In this document: positions 8,209 to 17,155 of the stretch, one piece after another
How positions within the stretch are numbered: the first letter of the stretch is position 1
Layout: each line of letters begins with the position of its first letter
Assembly (NCBI RefSeq): GCF_900113185.1
Contig: NZ_FOZD01000002.1
Span: 310,001-374,000 of the forward strand
DNA: 64,000 nucleotides
Reading direction: 5' to 3'
DNA from: Agromyces sp. CF514
Lineage (GTDB): Bacteria > Actinomycetota > Actinomycetes > Actinomycetales > Microbacteriaceae
Program-made: the position numbers and the translations under genes
The notes under the pieces: generated by a model
The model's database searches: none
Seen by the model: the letters and a program-made list of their open reading frames with translations, nothing else
Told to the model about the DNA's origin: nothing

Positions 8209-9906
8209 TCAGGCCAGGTGCGCGAGCGAGGCGGTGACGATCTCGGCGACCGCGGCCTCGGCACGGGCCCGGTCGGCGTCGACGAGGCCGATGCGGGTGC
8301 GCCGGTCGAGCACGTCGTCGGCGTCGAGGGCGCCTTCGGCACGCACCGCGAACTCGACCTCCGCGCGGGTCACGTCGAGGCCCGGGACGATCGGCAGGTC
8401 GGGACCGGCGCAGCGCGCGAGCGCGAGCACGGTCGGTGCCTCGGCGCCGAAGCGGGCGACGAGGGAGGCCGGCACCTCGGCGTCGCCGTCGTGGCGTCCG
8501 GCGGCGGTCGTGGACGCCCTTCCGGCCGATCCGCTCGAGCCCGACGCGACGGCATCGGATGCACTGGCGAAGCCGACCTCCGAGCCCGGCGCGCCGATGA
8601 GCGGCAGCCTCGCGGTGCGGCATCCGCTGTCGGGCAGGCGCGCATGCCGGCACGCGAGATCGACGGCGTCGCGCGCCATCGCCCGATAGGTCGTGAGCTT
8701 GCCGCCGAGCACGTTGACGAATCCCGATGCCGAGACCGCGACGTGGTGCCGGCGCGAGAGGTCGGCCGTCGAGCCGTCGGCGCCGGTGTCGATGAGCGGG
8801 CGCAGTCCCGAGAAGGCGCCGAGCACGTCGTCGCGCCCGAGCGGGCGTTCGAGCGCGGTCGACACGGTGCACAGCAGGAAATCGATCTCGTCGTGCCCGG
8901 GTCGCGGGACGTCGGGCACCGGGCCCGGGGCATCCTCGTCGGTGAGGCCGACGACGACCCGCCCGAGCTGTTGCGGCAGCGCGAAGACGAAGCGGCTGAT
9001 CGATCCGGGGTGCGGCACGGTGAGCGCCGCAGACGGGTTGCCGAGCGCTGCGGCGTCGAGCACCAGGTGGGTGCCACGGCTCGGCCGCATGCGGATGTCG
9101 GGATCGAGCGTGCCGGCCCACACGCCGGCCGCGTTCACGACGGCACGGGCGTCGACACGGAGCGAACCGCCCCCGAGCGCGTCGACGAGCGTGGCGCCGC
9201 CGCCGTCGGCATCGGAGACGCGCACGCGCGTCAGCACCGTCGCGCCGTAGGCCGCAGCCGTGCGCGCGAGGGCGACGACCAGGCGCGCGTCGTCGACGAG
9301 TTGCCCGTCGTGTGCGATCACGCCGCCGCGCAGGCGGTCGCGGCGCAGTGCGGGCGCGAGGCGCAGCGCCTCGTCGGGGCCGACCAGGCGCGGGTGCGCG
9401 AGCACCGAGGTCGGGGTGCGTGCGAGCATGCGCAGCCCGTCTCCGAGCCCCATGCCGATCGTGCCGAACACGCGCTGCCTCGTCGAGACCGACGGTGCGA
9501 ACGGCAGCAGCTGGGGCAGGCTCCGCACGAGGTGAGGAGCGATGCGGGTCATCAGCAGGTGGCGTTCGTCGGCGCTCTCGCGCGCGACGGCGAGGTCTCC
9601 TGTCGCGAGGTAGCGCAGGCCCCCGTGCACGAGCTTCGAACTCCACCGGCTCGTGCCGAAGGCGAGGTCTTGCGCCTCGGCCAGCACGACCGAGAGACCG
9701 CGGCTCGCGGCGTCGAGCGCGACGCCGGCGCCGGTGACGCCGCCGCCGATCACGAGCACGTCGATCGGCGCGGTGCGCGCCGCGAGGGCATCGAGCTCGC
9801 GGCCGCGCCGAGCGCCGTCGAGCGCCGAGGAGTGCGTCGGCCTCGCGGGTGCCGCGTCGTGTTGGGGAGCGGTCAGGGACGCAGGTGTCCGTCGAGTGCG
9901 TGCCAA
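8209..9906 (-). CDS. glpD: Glycerol-3-phosphate dehydrogenase (FAD-dependent)
   Basis: This 565-residue flavoprotein oxidises sn-glycerol-3-phosphate to dihydroxyacetone phosphate and passes electrons to quinone. The FAD motif VIGGGVTGAGVALDAASRG starts near residue 49, followed by FGTSRWSSKLVHGGLRYL, a GlpD signature, and GFVNVLGGKLTTYR before the C-terminal domain. No ATG or GTG precedes the FAD motif. The TTG at 9906 has GGAG 9 nt upstream and gives a usual family length, so I choose it; it overlaps the end of the tetR gene by 34 bp. Its product, DHAP, is the backbone for the acyl/alkyl-DHAP chemistry expected of the divergent oxidase. Confidence 0.92.
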   Translation of the reverse strand: MARTRRTPASLTAPQHDAAPARPTHSSALDGARRGRELDALAARTAPIDVLVIGGGVTGAGVALDAASRGLSVVLAEAQDLAFGTSRWSSKLVHGGLRYLATGDLAVARESADERHLLMTRIAPHLVRSLPQLLPFAPSVSTRQRVFGTIGMGLGDGLRMLARTPTSVLAHPRLVGPDEALRLAPALRRDRLRGGVIAHDGQLVDDARLVVALARTAAAYGATVLTRVRVSDADGGGATLVDALGGGSLRVDARAVVNAAGVWAGTLDPDIRMRPSRGTHLVLDAAALGNPSAALTVPHPGSISRFVFALPQQLGRVVVGLTDEDAPGPVPDVPRPGHDEIDFLLCTVSTALERPLGRDDVLGAFSGLRPLIDTGADGSTADLSRRHHVAVSASGFVNVLGGKLTTYRAMARDAVDLACRHARLPDSGCRTARLPLIGAPGSEVGFASASDAVASGSSGSAGRASTTAAGRHDGDAEVPASLVARFGAEAPTVLALARCAGPDLPIVPGLDVTRAEVEFAVRAEGALDADDVLDRRTRIGLVDADRARAEAAVAEIVTASLAHLA

Positions 9907-10472
9907 AGTTCGGTGCTCCAATGCGGCTCGTCGATGAGGGCGGAGACGGTGTCGTACGAGAGGATCGCCGACTGGGCGATGAGCAGGAGCATGACCGCGA
10001 GGTCGCTCGGGTTGCCGGGGCGGACGGTGCCGCCCTGCTGGGCGAGGGAGATCGCCGAGGCGAGCCACTGCAGGATCACCCGCTGGCTCGAGCCGATGCG
10101 TTGCAGCGTGTACCGCGTGAAGACCTCCGGCTCGCGTTCGAGCAGGCTGCCGTAGAGCGGGTCGGTGCGGAACAGTTCCGAGAAGTGCAGCACGTCGCGC
10201 ACGATCTCCTCGCGCGAGTGCGCAGGTTCGGGGAACTGCGCGATCAGCGAGACGGTGGCGCGGTGCAGGGCGGCGCGCACGATCTCGTCGGCACTCGCCC
10301 AGCGGCGGTACACGGTCGGTCGACTCACGCCGGCGTTGCGCGCGACCTCGGCGACGGTGACGCCGCCGACGCCGCGGACGGCGATGAGCTCGACGGCGGC
10401 GTCGAGCATGCGGGTCTCGGACTCGGTCCAGACGGGCTGCCGGTCGAGCTCGTTCGCTTGACGATCTTCCAT
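9873..10472 (-). CDS. TetR/AcrR family regulator of the lipid-linked cluster
   Basis: This 199-residue regulator has an N-terminal HTH (AAVELIAVRGVGGVTVAEVA followed by AGVSRPTVYRRWAS) and a C-terminal ligand domain. Its 3' end overlaps the glpD start, so the two are co-transcribed leftward. Only 20 bp separate it from the divergent oxidase gene at 10493, so any autorepression would also affect that gene. It is the natural candidate regulator for the whole cluster. The ligand may be a lipid or acyl-CoA, which is inference only. Confidence 0.9.
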   Translation of the reverse strand: MEDRQANELDRQPVWTESETRMLDAAVELIAVRGVGGVTVAEVARNAGVSRPTVYRRWASADEIVRAALHRATVSLIAQFPEPAHSREEIVRDVLHFSELFRTDPLYGSLLEREPEVFTRYTLQRIGSSQRVILQWLASAISLAQQGGTVRPGNPSDLAVMLLLIAQSAILSYDTVSALIDEPHWSTELWHALDGHLRP

Positions 10473-10492
10473 GATGTGTCACACTGTAACGC
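10473..10492. promoter_or_regulatory. 20-bp divergent control region with GTGTCACAC palindrome
   Basis: The two start codons (tetR leftward, oxidase rightward) are separated by only 20 bp. Within it GTGT-C-ACAC (10476-10484) is a perfect short palindrome. CACACT (10480-10485) ends 7 nt before the oxidase ATG and could be the -10 box of a leaderless transcript. A TetR dimer here would cover both starts. Confidence 0.45.
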
Positions 10493-12214
10493 ATGGTCGA
10501 TGACGACGGCACCCCCTCCGCCACCATGCCGGGCGACGAGACATCCGCCCCCATGAGATGGAACGGCTGGGGCGATCCCGCGAAGGCGAAGGACCTGCCG
10601 CTCGCCGTGCGCACCATGCTGCCGATGCTGCTCGGGCGCGTTCCGAAGCCGGCGCCGGCCGCGCCGATCGACGACGTGGAGCTCGAACCGTCGCGGCTCG
10701 CCGAGGCCGACCGCGCCGCGCTCGCCGCGGTCGTCGGAGCGGAGCACGTCTGTGACGACCACGCGGCCCGCCTCGAGCATGCGGGCGGCAAGTCGACGCC
10801 AGACCTGCTGCGACGCCGGGCGCGCCGGCAGGAAGCACCCGACCTCGTCGTCGCGCCGGGCGACCACGGCCAGGTGCTCGCGGTGCTGCGGCTCGCGAGC
10901 CGGGGCCGCATCGCCGTCGTGCCCTTCGGCGGCGGCACGAGCGTCGTCGGCGGCCTCGACCCCGAGCGCGGGCCGAACCAGGCGGTGATCGCCCTCGACC
11001 TGCGCCGGCTCACGGGGCTCATCGCGCTCGACGCGGTCAGCGGCGAAGCCCGGCTCGGCGCGGGCACCACCGGTCCCGAGGCCGAACGCCTGCTCGGCGA
11101 GCACGGCTTCGAGCTCGGGCACTTCCCCCAGAGCTTCCGGTACGCGACCCTCGGCGGATTCGCCGCCGCCCGATCGTCCGGGCAGAACTCGGCCGGCAAC
11201 GGCCGCTTCGACGCGATGGTCACGGGTCTGCGCGTCGCGACGCCGACCGGTGAGCTCGAACTCGGCCGAGCACCGGGATCGGCGGCCGGACCGGACCTGC
11301 TGCGCGTCTTCCTCGGCTCGGAGGGCGCCTTCGGCGTGATCACCGAGGTGCGGCTCCGCGTGCACCCCGTGCCGGCCGCCCAGCTCGCCGAGGCCTGGTC
11401 CTTCCCCGACTTCGCCACGGGCGTCGAGGCCCTGCGTCGAGTCGCCCAGCTCGGCACCGGCCCCACAGTGATCCGGCTCTCCGACGAGGCAGAGACCGGC
11501 GTCTCGCTCGCCCAGGTCGGGCGCATCGGCAAGGCGCTCGCGAAGGGTGCGAGCGCGGTCACGGTCTTCGAGGGCGAGGCCGAGCAAGCCGCGGAACGTC
11601 GAACCCGCACCGCCGAGGTGCTGCGCGAGGCCGGAGGCACCTCGAACGGGGCCGCCGCCGCGGAGGAGTGGGTGCACGGTCGGTTCAATGCGCCCTACCT
11701 GCGCGACGCGCTGCTCGACCACGGTGTCTTCTGCGAGACGCTCGAAACCGCGACCACGTGGTCGAACCTCGAACGCCTGAAGCGCGAGGTCACCGCTGCG
11801 ATCAGCTACGGGTTCGCCGAGCACGGTGCGAAGTCGCTCGTGCTCTGCCACGTTTCGCACGTCTACCCGACGGGTGCCGCCCTGTACTTCACGATCATCG
11901 CCGGGGTGAGGGGCGAACAGCTCGACGTCTGGCATTCGGTCAAGTCGGCGGTCAACGACACGATCCTGGCCGGCGGCGGCACGATCAGCCACCACCACGG
12001 CGTCGGCCGCGACCACGCACCGTGGCTCGAGCGCGAGGTCGGGCCGGTCGGTATCCGCCTGCTGCGCGCGATCAAGGCCGAGCTCGACCCGGCCGGCATC
12101 ATGAACCCGGGGGTGCTCGTCTCGGCAGCCGGGGGCGACCGCGGCGAACCCGCCGGCCTTGCCGCAGCGCCCGGAGCGTCTGCGGGCGAGCACCGCGAAG
12201 CCGGGAGCTTCTGA
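10493..12214 (+). CDS. FAD-binding oxidase, alkylglycerone-phosphate synthase-like
   Basis: This 573-residue protein is a VAO/PCMH-fold flavoenzyme. Near the N-terminus it has RWNGWGD, then a p-cresol-methylhydroxylase-type FAD domain with PFGGGTSVVGG (about residue 143), SGQNSAGNGRFDAMVTGL, FLGSEGAFGVITE, the triple-His ISHHHGVGRDHAPWL (about residues 499-511) and IMNPGVL at the end. These features match alkyl-DHAP synthase (AGPS), which swaps the acyl chain of acyl-DHAP for a fatty alcohol to make an ether bond. Bacterial members are often annotated only as FAD-binding oxidases. The neighbouring glpD and lipid kinase fit DHAP-lipid chemistry. Confidence 0.85.
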   Translation: MVDDDGTPSATMPGDETSAPMRWNGWGDPAKAKDLPLAVRTMLPMLLGRVPKPAPAAPIDDVELEPSRLAEADRAALAAVVGAEHVCDDHAARLEHAGGKSTPDLLRRRARRQEAPDLVVAPGDHGQVLAVLRLASRGRIAVVPFGGGTSVVGGLDPERGPNQAVIALDLRRLTGLIALDAVSGEARLGAGTTGPEAERLLGEHGFELGHFPQSFRYATLGGFAAARSSGQNSAGNGRFDAMVTGLRVATPTGELELGRAPGSAAGPDLLRVFLGSEGAFGVITEVRLRVHPVPAAQLAEAWSFPDFATGVEALRRVAQLGTGPTVIRLSDEAETGVSLAQVGRIGKALAKGASAVTVFEGEAEQAAERRTRTAEVLREAGGTSNGAAAAEEWVHGRFNAPYLRDALLDHGVFCETLETATTWSNLERLKREVTAAISYGFAEHGAKSLVLCHVSHVYPTGAALYFTIIAGVRGEQLDVWHSVKSAVNDTILAGGGTISHHHGVGRDHAPWLEREVGPVGIRLLRAIKAELDPAGIMNPGVLVSAAGGDRGEPAGLAAAPGASAGEHREAGSF

Positions 12215-12215
12215 G

Positions 12216-13193
12216 GTGGGCGGGCACATCGTCGTGCTCGTGAACCCGAGCTCGGGCCGAGGCCGCGGCGCCGAGGCGGCGCGGCGCGCGGTGCACCGCC
12301 TCGGCGAGATCGCCGGGAGTGCCCGGGTGCACGTGCTCGCGGGCGACTCGGTCGACGACACGCGGCGCCTCGCCCGGGAAGCCGTCGCGACGGATCCCCG
12401 CGCGCTCGTGATCGTGGGCGGCGACGGCACGCTCTCGTCGGTGCTCGACGCCGTCGTGGGAACGGGAGTGCCCATCGCACTCGTGCCCGCGGGCACCGGC
12501 AACGACCTCGCCCGTGCGCTCGGCCTGCCGTTCGAGGGCGACGAGGCCGCAGCAGCCGCGGCCGAGCTCGCGCTGCTCGGCACGGCGCGGGCGATCGACG
12601 TGGGCGAGGTGGAGTCGGATGCCGGCCTCCGGCGGTTCCTCACCGTCGCCGCCCTCGGCTTCGACGCGCACGTGAGCGAACGCACGAATCGGCTGCGCTG
12701 GCCCCGCGGTCGAGCCCGCTACTACGTGGCACTGCTCGTCGAGCTCGTGCGCCTGCGCCCCATGCGCTTCGAGTTCGCCGTCGACGGCGGCACCCGGCGC
12801 GTCCTGCCCGGCACGCTCATCGCCGTCGGCAGCACGCGCAGCTACGGTGGCGGCATGCCCGTGTGCCCCGCTGCCGAGCCCGACGACGGACTGCTCGACG
12901 TCACGCACGTCGGCCCCCTCGGGCGTGCGAAGCTCGTCCGCCTCTTCCCCCTGCTGCTCCGCGGCACGCACGTCGCACGCCCCGAGGTGACGACGACACG
13001 CGCTCGCTCGATCGAGGTCGACGCCCCAGGACTCGTCGTGTACGCCGACGGCGAGCGGGTCGGTGCCGGGAGGGCGAGCATCCGCGTCGTCCCCAGCGCC
13101 CTCTCCATGCTCGTGCCCGGCTCGAACGGCTCCGGGAACGCCGGGGCCGGTGTCGCCGTCGCCGCACAGGCGGGCCGCGAGGCATCCGAATGA
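12216..13193 (+). CDS. Diacylglycerol kinase / lipid kinase (DgkB/YegS family)
   Basis: This 325-residue kinase has the DAGK catalytic motifs: NPSSGRG at the start, VIVGGDGTLSSVL (about residue 66), and PAGTGNDLARALG (about residue 90). The C-terminal beta-sandwich contains the usual STRSYGGGMPVCP and DDGLLDVTHV segments. It would phosphorylate diacylglycerol or a related lipid with ATP. The GTG at 12216 is chosen because GGGAG lies 8 nt upstream; an in-frame TTG at 12159 would overlap the previous gene by 56 bp. Its stop overlaps the next start (ATGA). Confidence 0.9.
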   Translation: MGGHIVVLVNPSSGRGRGAEAARRAVHRLGEIAGSARVHVLAGDSVDDTRRLAREAVATDPRALVIVGGDGTLSSVLDAVVGTGVPIALVPAGTGNDLARALGLPFEGDEAAAAAAELALLGTARAIDVGEVESDAGLRRFLTVAALGFDAHVSERTNRLRWPRGRARYYVALLVELVRLRPMRFEFAVDGGTRRVLPGTLIAVGSTRSYGGGMPVCPAAEPDDGLLDVTHVGPLGRAKLVRLFPLLLRGTHVARPEVTTTRARSIEVDAPGLVVYADGERVGAGRASIRVVPSALSMLVPGSNGSGNAGAGVAVAAQAGREASE

Positions 13194-14842
13194 CCGCCCC
13201 CGCCTTCGACCACGACGTCGTCATCGTCGGCTCGGGCTTCGGCGGCTCGGTCGCGGCCCTCCGACTCGCGACCAAGGGCTACGGCGTGCACGTCTACGAG
13301 GCCGGGCGCCGCTTCGCCGACGACGACTTCGCGAAGACCAGCTGGAACCTGCGCCGCTACCTCTGGGCGCCGGCGATCGGATGCTTCGGGGTGCAGCGCA
13401 TCCACCGGCTGCCGCACGTGATGATCCTCGCCGGGGCGGGCGTCGGCGGCGGGTCCCTGAACTACGCGAACACGCTCTACGAACCCGGCCCGGCGTTCTT
13501 CTCGGACCCGCAGTGGGGCGGGCTCGCCGAATGGCAGACCGAGCTCGCGCCGCACTACGCGACCGCGAAGCGCATGCTCGGCGTCGTGCCCGAGTATCCG
13601 CATCGCGGACCCGTCGAGCGGATCATGCAGGGCGCCGCCGACGACCTCGGGGTCGGCGACACGTTCCGGCGCGCGCCCGTCGGCGTGTACTTCGGCAAGC
13701 CGGGCGAGACCGTGCCCGACCCGTTCTTCGGCGGAGACGGCCCAGACCGCACGGGCTGCACGCTCTGCGGCAACTGCATGGTCGGCTGCCGCGTCGGCGC
13801 GAAGAACACGCTCGCGAAGAACTACCTGCCGCTCGCCGAGCGGCTCGGCGCGACCATCGAGCCGTTGCGCACCGTGACCGAGGTGCGCGCCATCGACGGC
13901 GGCGGCTTCGCCGTGACGAGCGTGCGCACCGGCGCGAGGCTGCGCCGCGACCGCCGCACCGTCACCGCCGAGCAGGTCGTGCTGGCCGCGGGCACCTGGG
14001 GTACCCAGCAACTCCTGCACCGCATGAAGGACTCGGGCGCCCTTCCCGGACTCTCCGACGCGCTCGGCCGGCTCACGCGCACGAACTCCGAGGCGCTCGA
14101 CGGCGCGGTCGCCGTCTCGGTGCCCGAGTCGCTCGGCCTCGCGAGCGGCGTGGCCATCACCACCTCGTTCCACGTCGACGAGCGAACGCATGTCGAGAAC
14201 GTGCGCTACGGTCCCGGGTCCAACCTCATGGGCGCGCTCGCGACCGGACTCGTGCCGGGCGGGCGGCCGCTGCTCGCCCGGCTCGGCGCGCTGATCGGCG
14301 GTGCGCTGCGGCATCCGATCTCGACCCTTCGACTGAGCTCGCTCAGGCGCTGGAGCGAACGCGGCATCATCGCGCTCGTCATGCAGACGGCCGACAACTC
14401 GCTGACGCTCTCGCTGCGGCGACGGCTCGGCCGTCGGGTGCTCACGAGCGCGCAGGGCGAGGGCGATCCGAACCCGAGCCACCTCCCCGGTGCGCACCTG
14501 GCGGCGCAGGCGATCGCGGCGCGCATGCAGGCGGCGGGCGGCGTGCCGGCGTCGGCGCGCGGGTCGTGGCCCGAGGTCTTCGGCATCCCGCTGACGGCGC
14601 ACTTCCTGGGCGGGGCGGTCGTGTCGGGCTCACCCGAGCACGGCGTCGTCGACCCGTTCCACCGGGTCTGGGGTCACCCGGGGCTGCACGTCGTCGACGG
14701 GGCCGCCGTGCCTGCGAACCCCGGCGTGAACCCGTCGCTCACCATCACGGCGATGGCCGAGCGGGCGCTCTCGTACTGGCCGCGTCGCGCCGCGGTCGAC
14801 GAGCGGCCGACGCAGGCCGAGCTCGTGCACCCGGTCGCCTGA
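13190..14842 (+). CDS. choD: GMC-family oxidoreductase, ChoD-like (putative cholesterol oxidase)
   Basis: This 550-residue flavoprotein opens with the FAD motif VIVGSGFGGSVAALRLA and closely follows mycobacterial ChoD (Rv3409c): AGRRFADDDFAKTSWNLR, LAGAGVGGGSLNYANTLY, AKNTLAKNYL, AGTWGTQ and PLTAHFLGGAV...DPFHRVWG. A Cys cluster at C190, C193, C196 and C200 (CTLCGNCMVGC) has ferredoxin spacing. ChoD proteins are annotated as cholesterol oxidases but direct activity is weakly supported; the lipid-enzyme context fits a sterol or lipid alcohol substrate. The ATG overlaps the kinase stop by 4 bp. Confidence 0.88.
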   Translation: MTAPAFDHDVVIVGSGFGGSVAALRLATKGYGVHVYEAGRRFADDDFAKTSWNLRRYLWAPAIGCFGVQRIHRLPHVMILAGAGVGGGSLNYANTLYEPGPAFFSDPQWGGLAEWQTELAPHYATAKRMLGVVPEYPHRGPVERIMQGAADDLGVGDTFRRAPVGVYFGKPGETVPDPFFGGDGPDRTGCTLCGNCMVGCRVGAKNTLAKNYLPLAERLGATIEPLRTVTEVRAIDGGGFAVTSVRTGARLRRDRRTVTAEQVVLAAGTWGTQQLLHRMKDSGALPGLSDALGRLTRTNSEALDGAVAVSVPESLGLASGVAITTSFHVDERTHVENVRYGPGSNLMGALATGLVPGGRPLLARLGALIGGALRHPISTLRLSSLRRWSERGIIALVMQTADNSLTLSLRRRLGRRVLTSAQGEGDPNPSHLPGAHLAAQAIAARMQAAGGVPASARGSWPEVFGIPLTAHFLGGAVVSGSPEHGVVDPFHRVWGHPGLHVVDGAAVPANPGVNPSLTITAMAERALSYWPRRAAVDERPTQAELVHPVA

Positions 14843-14877
14843 CCCGAGCGGATGTCTCGCGCGACGCGGGTCGTGAT

Positions 14878-14923
14878 GCGAACGGGCCCCTCCGACGGTT
14901 CGCCGTCCGAGGGGCCCGTTCGC
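14878..14923. terminator. Terminator between choD and phoX
   Basis: GCGAACGGGCCCC (14878-14890) pairs with GGGGCCCGTTCGC (14911-14923), with additional near-pairing inward. It lies between convergent choD and phoX-like genes, 36 bp after the choD stop, and could serve both. Confidence 0.8.
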
Positions 14924-14958
14924 GGTGCTCGCCCGCTGTGCGCCCGCGGTGCTCCCGT

Positions 14959-17076
14959 CTAGCCCTTCCAGACCTGCACGACCGCCGGACGAGGCCCGCC
15001 CCACGCGCCGTTCGCGACCGAGCCGGGCGCGACGTAGTCGGGGAACATCGAGCGCTGCGCCGCCCACGTGCCGTTCTCGCCCGGGTGCTGCACGGCGACG
15101 TAGACCATGTTCTGCTGGTCGCGGATCACCGGGCCGCAGGTCTCGGCCTCGGCCGGCACCGAGAGGAACTGCTGCACGCGTCCGCGCTCCGGCCCTTCGA
15201 GCGGCACCTTGAACAGGCCGTCGCCGTACGCGATCGTGCTCGGCGCGCCGTCCGTCGAGATCCAGAGGTTGCCCTCGGAATCGAACGCGACGTTGTCGGG
15301 GCACGAGATCGGCGAGACCCGCTCGGGCGGGAAGCCCGCGAAGTAGGTGTTCGGGTTCTTCACCGGGTCGCCGCAGAGCAGCAGGATGCTCCAGCCGAAG
15401 GTCGTCGCGGTCGCATCGTTGCCGGTCTCGGTGATCTCGATGATGTGCCCGTCGCGGTTGACGTTGCGGGGGTTCACCTCGGTCGCGGTCTCGTTGGCGC
15501 CCGTGCCGCGCGACGTGTTGTTCGTGCATGCGACGTAGATCCGCCCGGTCTTGGGGTTGGGCTCCACGTCTTCGCAGCGGTCCATCTTGGTCGCGCCGAC
15601 GGCGTCTGCCGCGAGGCGCGTGTTGATGAGCACCTCTTCGGCCGTGAACCCGGCGACCTGGCTCACGCCGTCGATCACGAGGGGGACCCACGTACCGGTG
15701 CCGTCGAACGCGCCGTCGGAGGGCAGGGCGCCGGTGCCGGTGATCTCGGCCACGGGGGAGTCGCCGGTGAACTTCGCGACGTAGAGGCTGCCGGCGGTGA
15801 GCAGCGTCTTGTTGTGCTTGCGCGCGCCGCCGCCGATGCCCTTCTTGAACTTGTCCTTCGACACGAACTTGTACAGGTAGTCGAAGCGCTCGTCGTCGCC
15901 CATGTATGCGGCGACGTGCCCGGTGCGGCCCACGATGACGTTCGCGCCCTCGTGCTTGAAGCGGCCGAGCGCGGTGTGCTTCACGGGCGGGTCGTTCGGG
16001 GCGAGCGGGTCGACCTCGACGATCCAGCCGAAGCGGTTCGGCTCGTTGCGGTAGCCCGGGTTGGCGACGGCGTCGAAGCGGGGGTCGACGTTCCGCCATC
16101 CGCGGGAATCGCCGCTGCCGCCGACGCCGTAGCGCTTCTCGGCGGGCGTGGTGCCGGGGCTCACGAAGTACTGGTTGAAGTTCTCCTCGCCCGAGAGCAC
16201 CGTGCCCCACGGGGTCGTGCCCCCGGCGCAGTTGCCGAGCGTGCCCAGCGCGGTGCGGCCGGTGGGGTCGTCCTGGGTCTGCAGCAGCGCGTGGCCGGCG
16301 GCGGGCCCCGAGAACGTGAACGGGGTGTGCGCCGTGATGCGCCGGTTGAGGGGCGCACCCACGAGGTACTTCCACGGACCGCTGCGTCGGGTGCGGTACA
16401 GCTGCACGACGGCCATGCCGTGCGCGGCCTGGCCGATCCGGCGCTGCTCGTCGAGCGCTGCGGCGTCGGCGGCGGGCGGGAACATGATGTTCTCGTTCGT
16501 GTACTCCTGATTGGCCACGAGCACGGCGGTGAGTCCGAGCGGCCCCTCGATGATGTCGAGGTAGTCGTTGTTGTAGCCGAACTGGCGCTCCTGCAGCGCA
16601 GCGGTCTGCGCGTTCGGGTCGAAGCGGTCGTTCTTCGAGAAGAGCGGGTCGCCCCAGCGGATGATCGGCGACCACTTGTATCCGACCGGCACGGTGAAGG
16701 CGTCGACGGATGCCGCGACGGGGGCGATCGGCGCGAACGGCAGTGTCCGGCCGATCTTCGTCCCGAGCGTGGCCGCGGAGGCCGAGGGCGCATCGCCGCC
16801 GACGGAGGAGCCGATGACGATCGCCGCGGCCGCGGCGACACCGCCGCCGAGCAGCGCGCGACGGCTGAGCCCGGCGCTCGCGATGTCGCGGAAGTACTCG
16901 TTCGAGCTCGTGTTGGGCACCGGGTGGAAGCAGGCGTCGCCGCACTTGAGGTGGCAGGTCACGGCGCTGCGCTTGCCGAACGTGTGCCCGTCCATGGGCA
17001 GCAGCGGCAGCATGGGACGGGCGGCAGGCGACACGCGGTCTTCGCGGCTGGTCGCAGGCTCGTGGATCAGGGTCAT
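14959..17076 (-). CDS. phoX: PhoX family (DUF839) Tat-exported phosphatase
   Basis: This 705-residue protein has a long N-region, then a twin-arginine signal at about residues 70-90 (SRRALLGGGVAAAAAIV), so it is predicted to be folded before export by Tat. The upstream CHLKCGDACFHPVPN and the downstream RWGDPLF, NEPNRFGWIVEVDP, CEDVEPNP and PDNVAFDSEGNLWI segments match the PhoX/DUF839 beta-propeller family, Ca/Fe-dependent alkaline phosphatases induced by phosphate limitation. The ATG at 17076 is chosen for GAGAGGA upstream. The 11-nt phased repeats at 17156-17188 support PhoP control. Confidence 0.85.
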   Translation of the reverse strand: MTLIHEPATSREDRVSPAARPMLPLLPMDGHTFGKRSAVTCHLKCGDACFHPVPNTSSNEYFRDIASAGLSRRALLGGGVAAAAAIVIGSSVGGDAPSASAATLGTKIGRTLPFAPIAPVAASVDAFTVPVGYKWSPIIRWGDPLFSKNDRFDPNAQTAALQERQFGYNNDYLDIIEGPLGLTAVLVANQEYTNENIMFPPAADAAALDEQRRIGQAAHGMAVVQLYRTRRSGPWKYLVGAPLNRRITAHTPFTFSGPAAGHALLQTQDDPTGRTALGTLGNCAGGTTPWGTVLSGEENFNQYFVSPGTTPAEKRYGVGGSGDSRGWRNVDPRFDAVANPGYRNEPNRFGWIVEVDPLAPNDPPVKHTALGRFKHEGANVIVGRTGHVAAYMGDDERFDYLYKFVSKDKFKKGIGGGARKHNKTLLTAGSLYVAKFTGDSPVAEITGTGALPSDGAFDGTGTWVPLVIDGVSQVAGFTAEEVLINTRLAADAVGATKMDRCEDVEPNPKTGRIYVACTNNTSRGTGANETATEVNPRNVNRDGHIIEITETGNDATATTFGWSILLLCGDPVKNPNTYFAGFPPERVSPISCPDNVAFDSEGNLWISTDGAPSTIAYGDGLFKVPLEGPERGRVQQFLSVPAEAETCGPVIRDQQNMVYVAVQHPGENGTWAAQRSMFPDYVAPGSVANGAWGGPRPAVVQVWKG

Positions 17077-17155
17077 CGTCGAGTCCTCTCGTGGGCGCGC
17101 CTCGGATCCGGCGCGCATCGCCACGATGTCAGCGGGCACGATCACCTGTGCGGCC

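Noticed and set aside
10493..12214. Assignment of the oxidase as D-lactate or glycolate oxidase subunit
   Set aside because: The RWNGWG start and triple-His region point to the AGPS branch, and no GlcE/GlcF-type partners are near.
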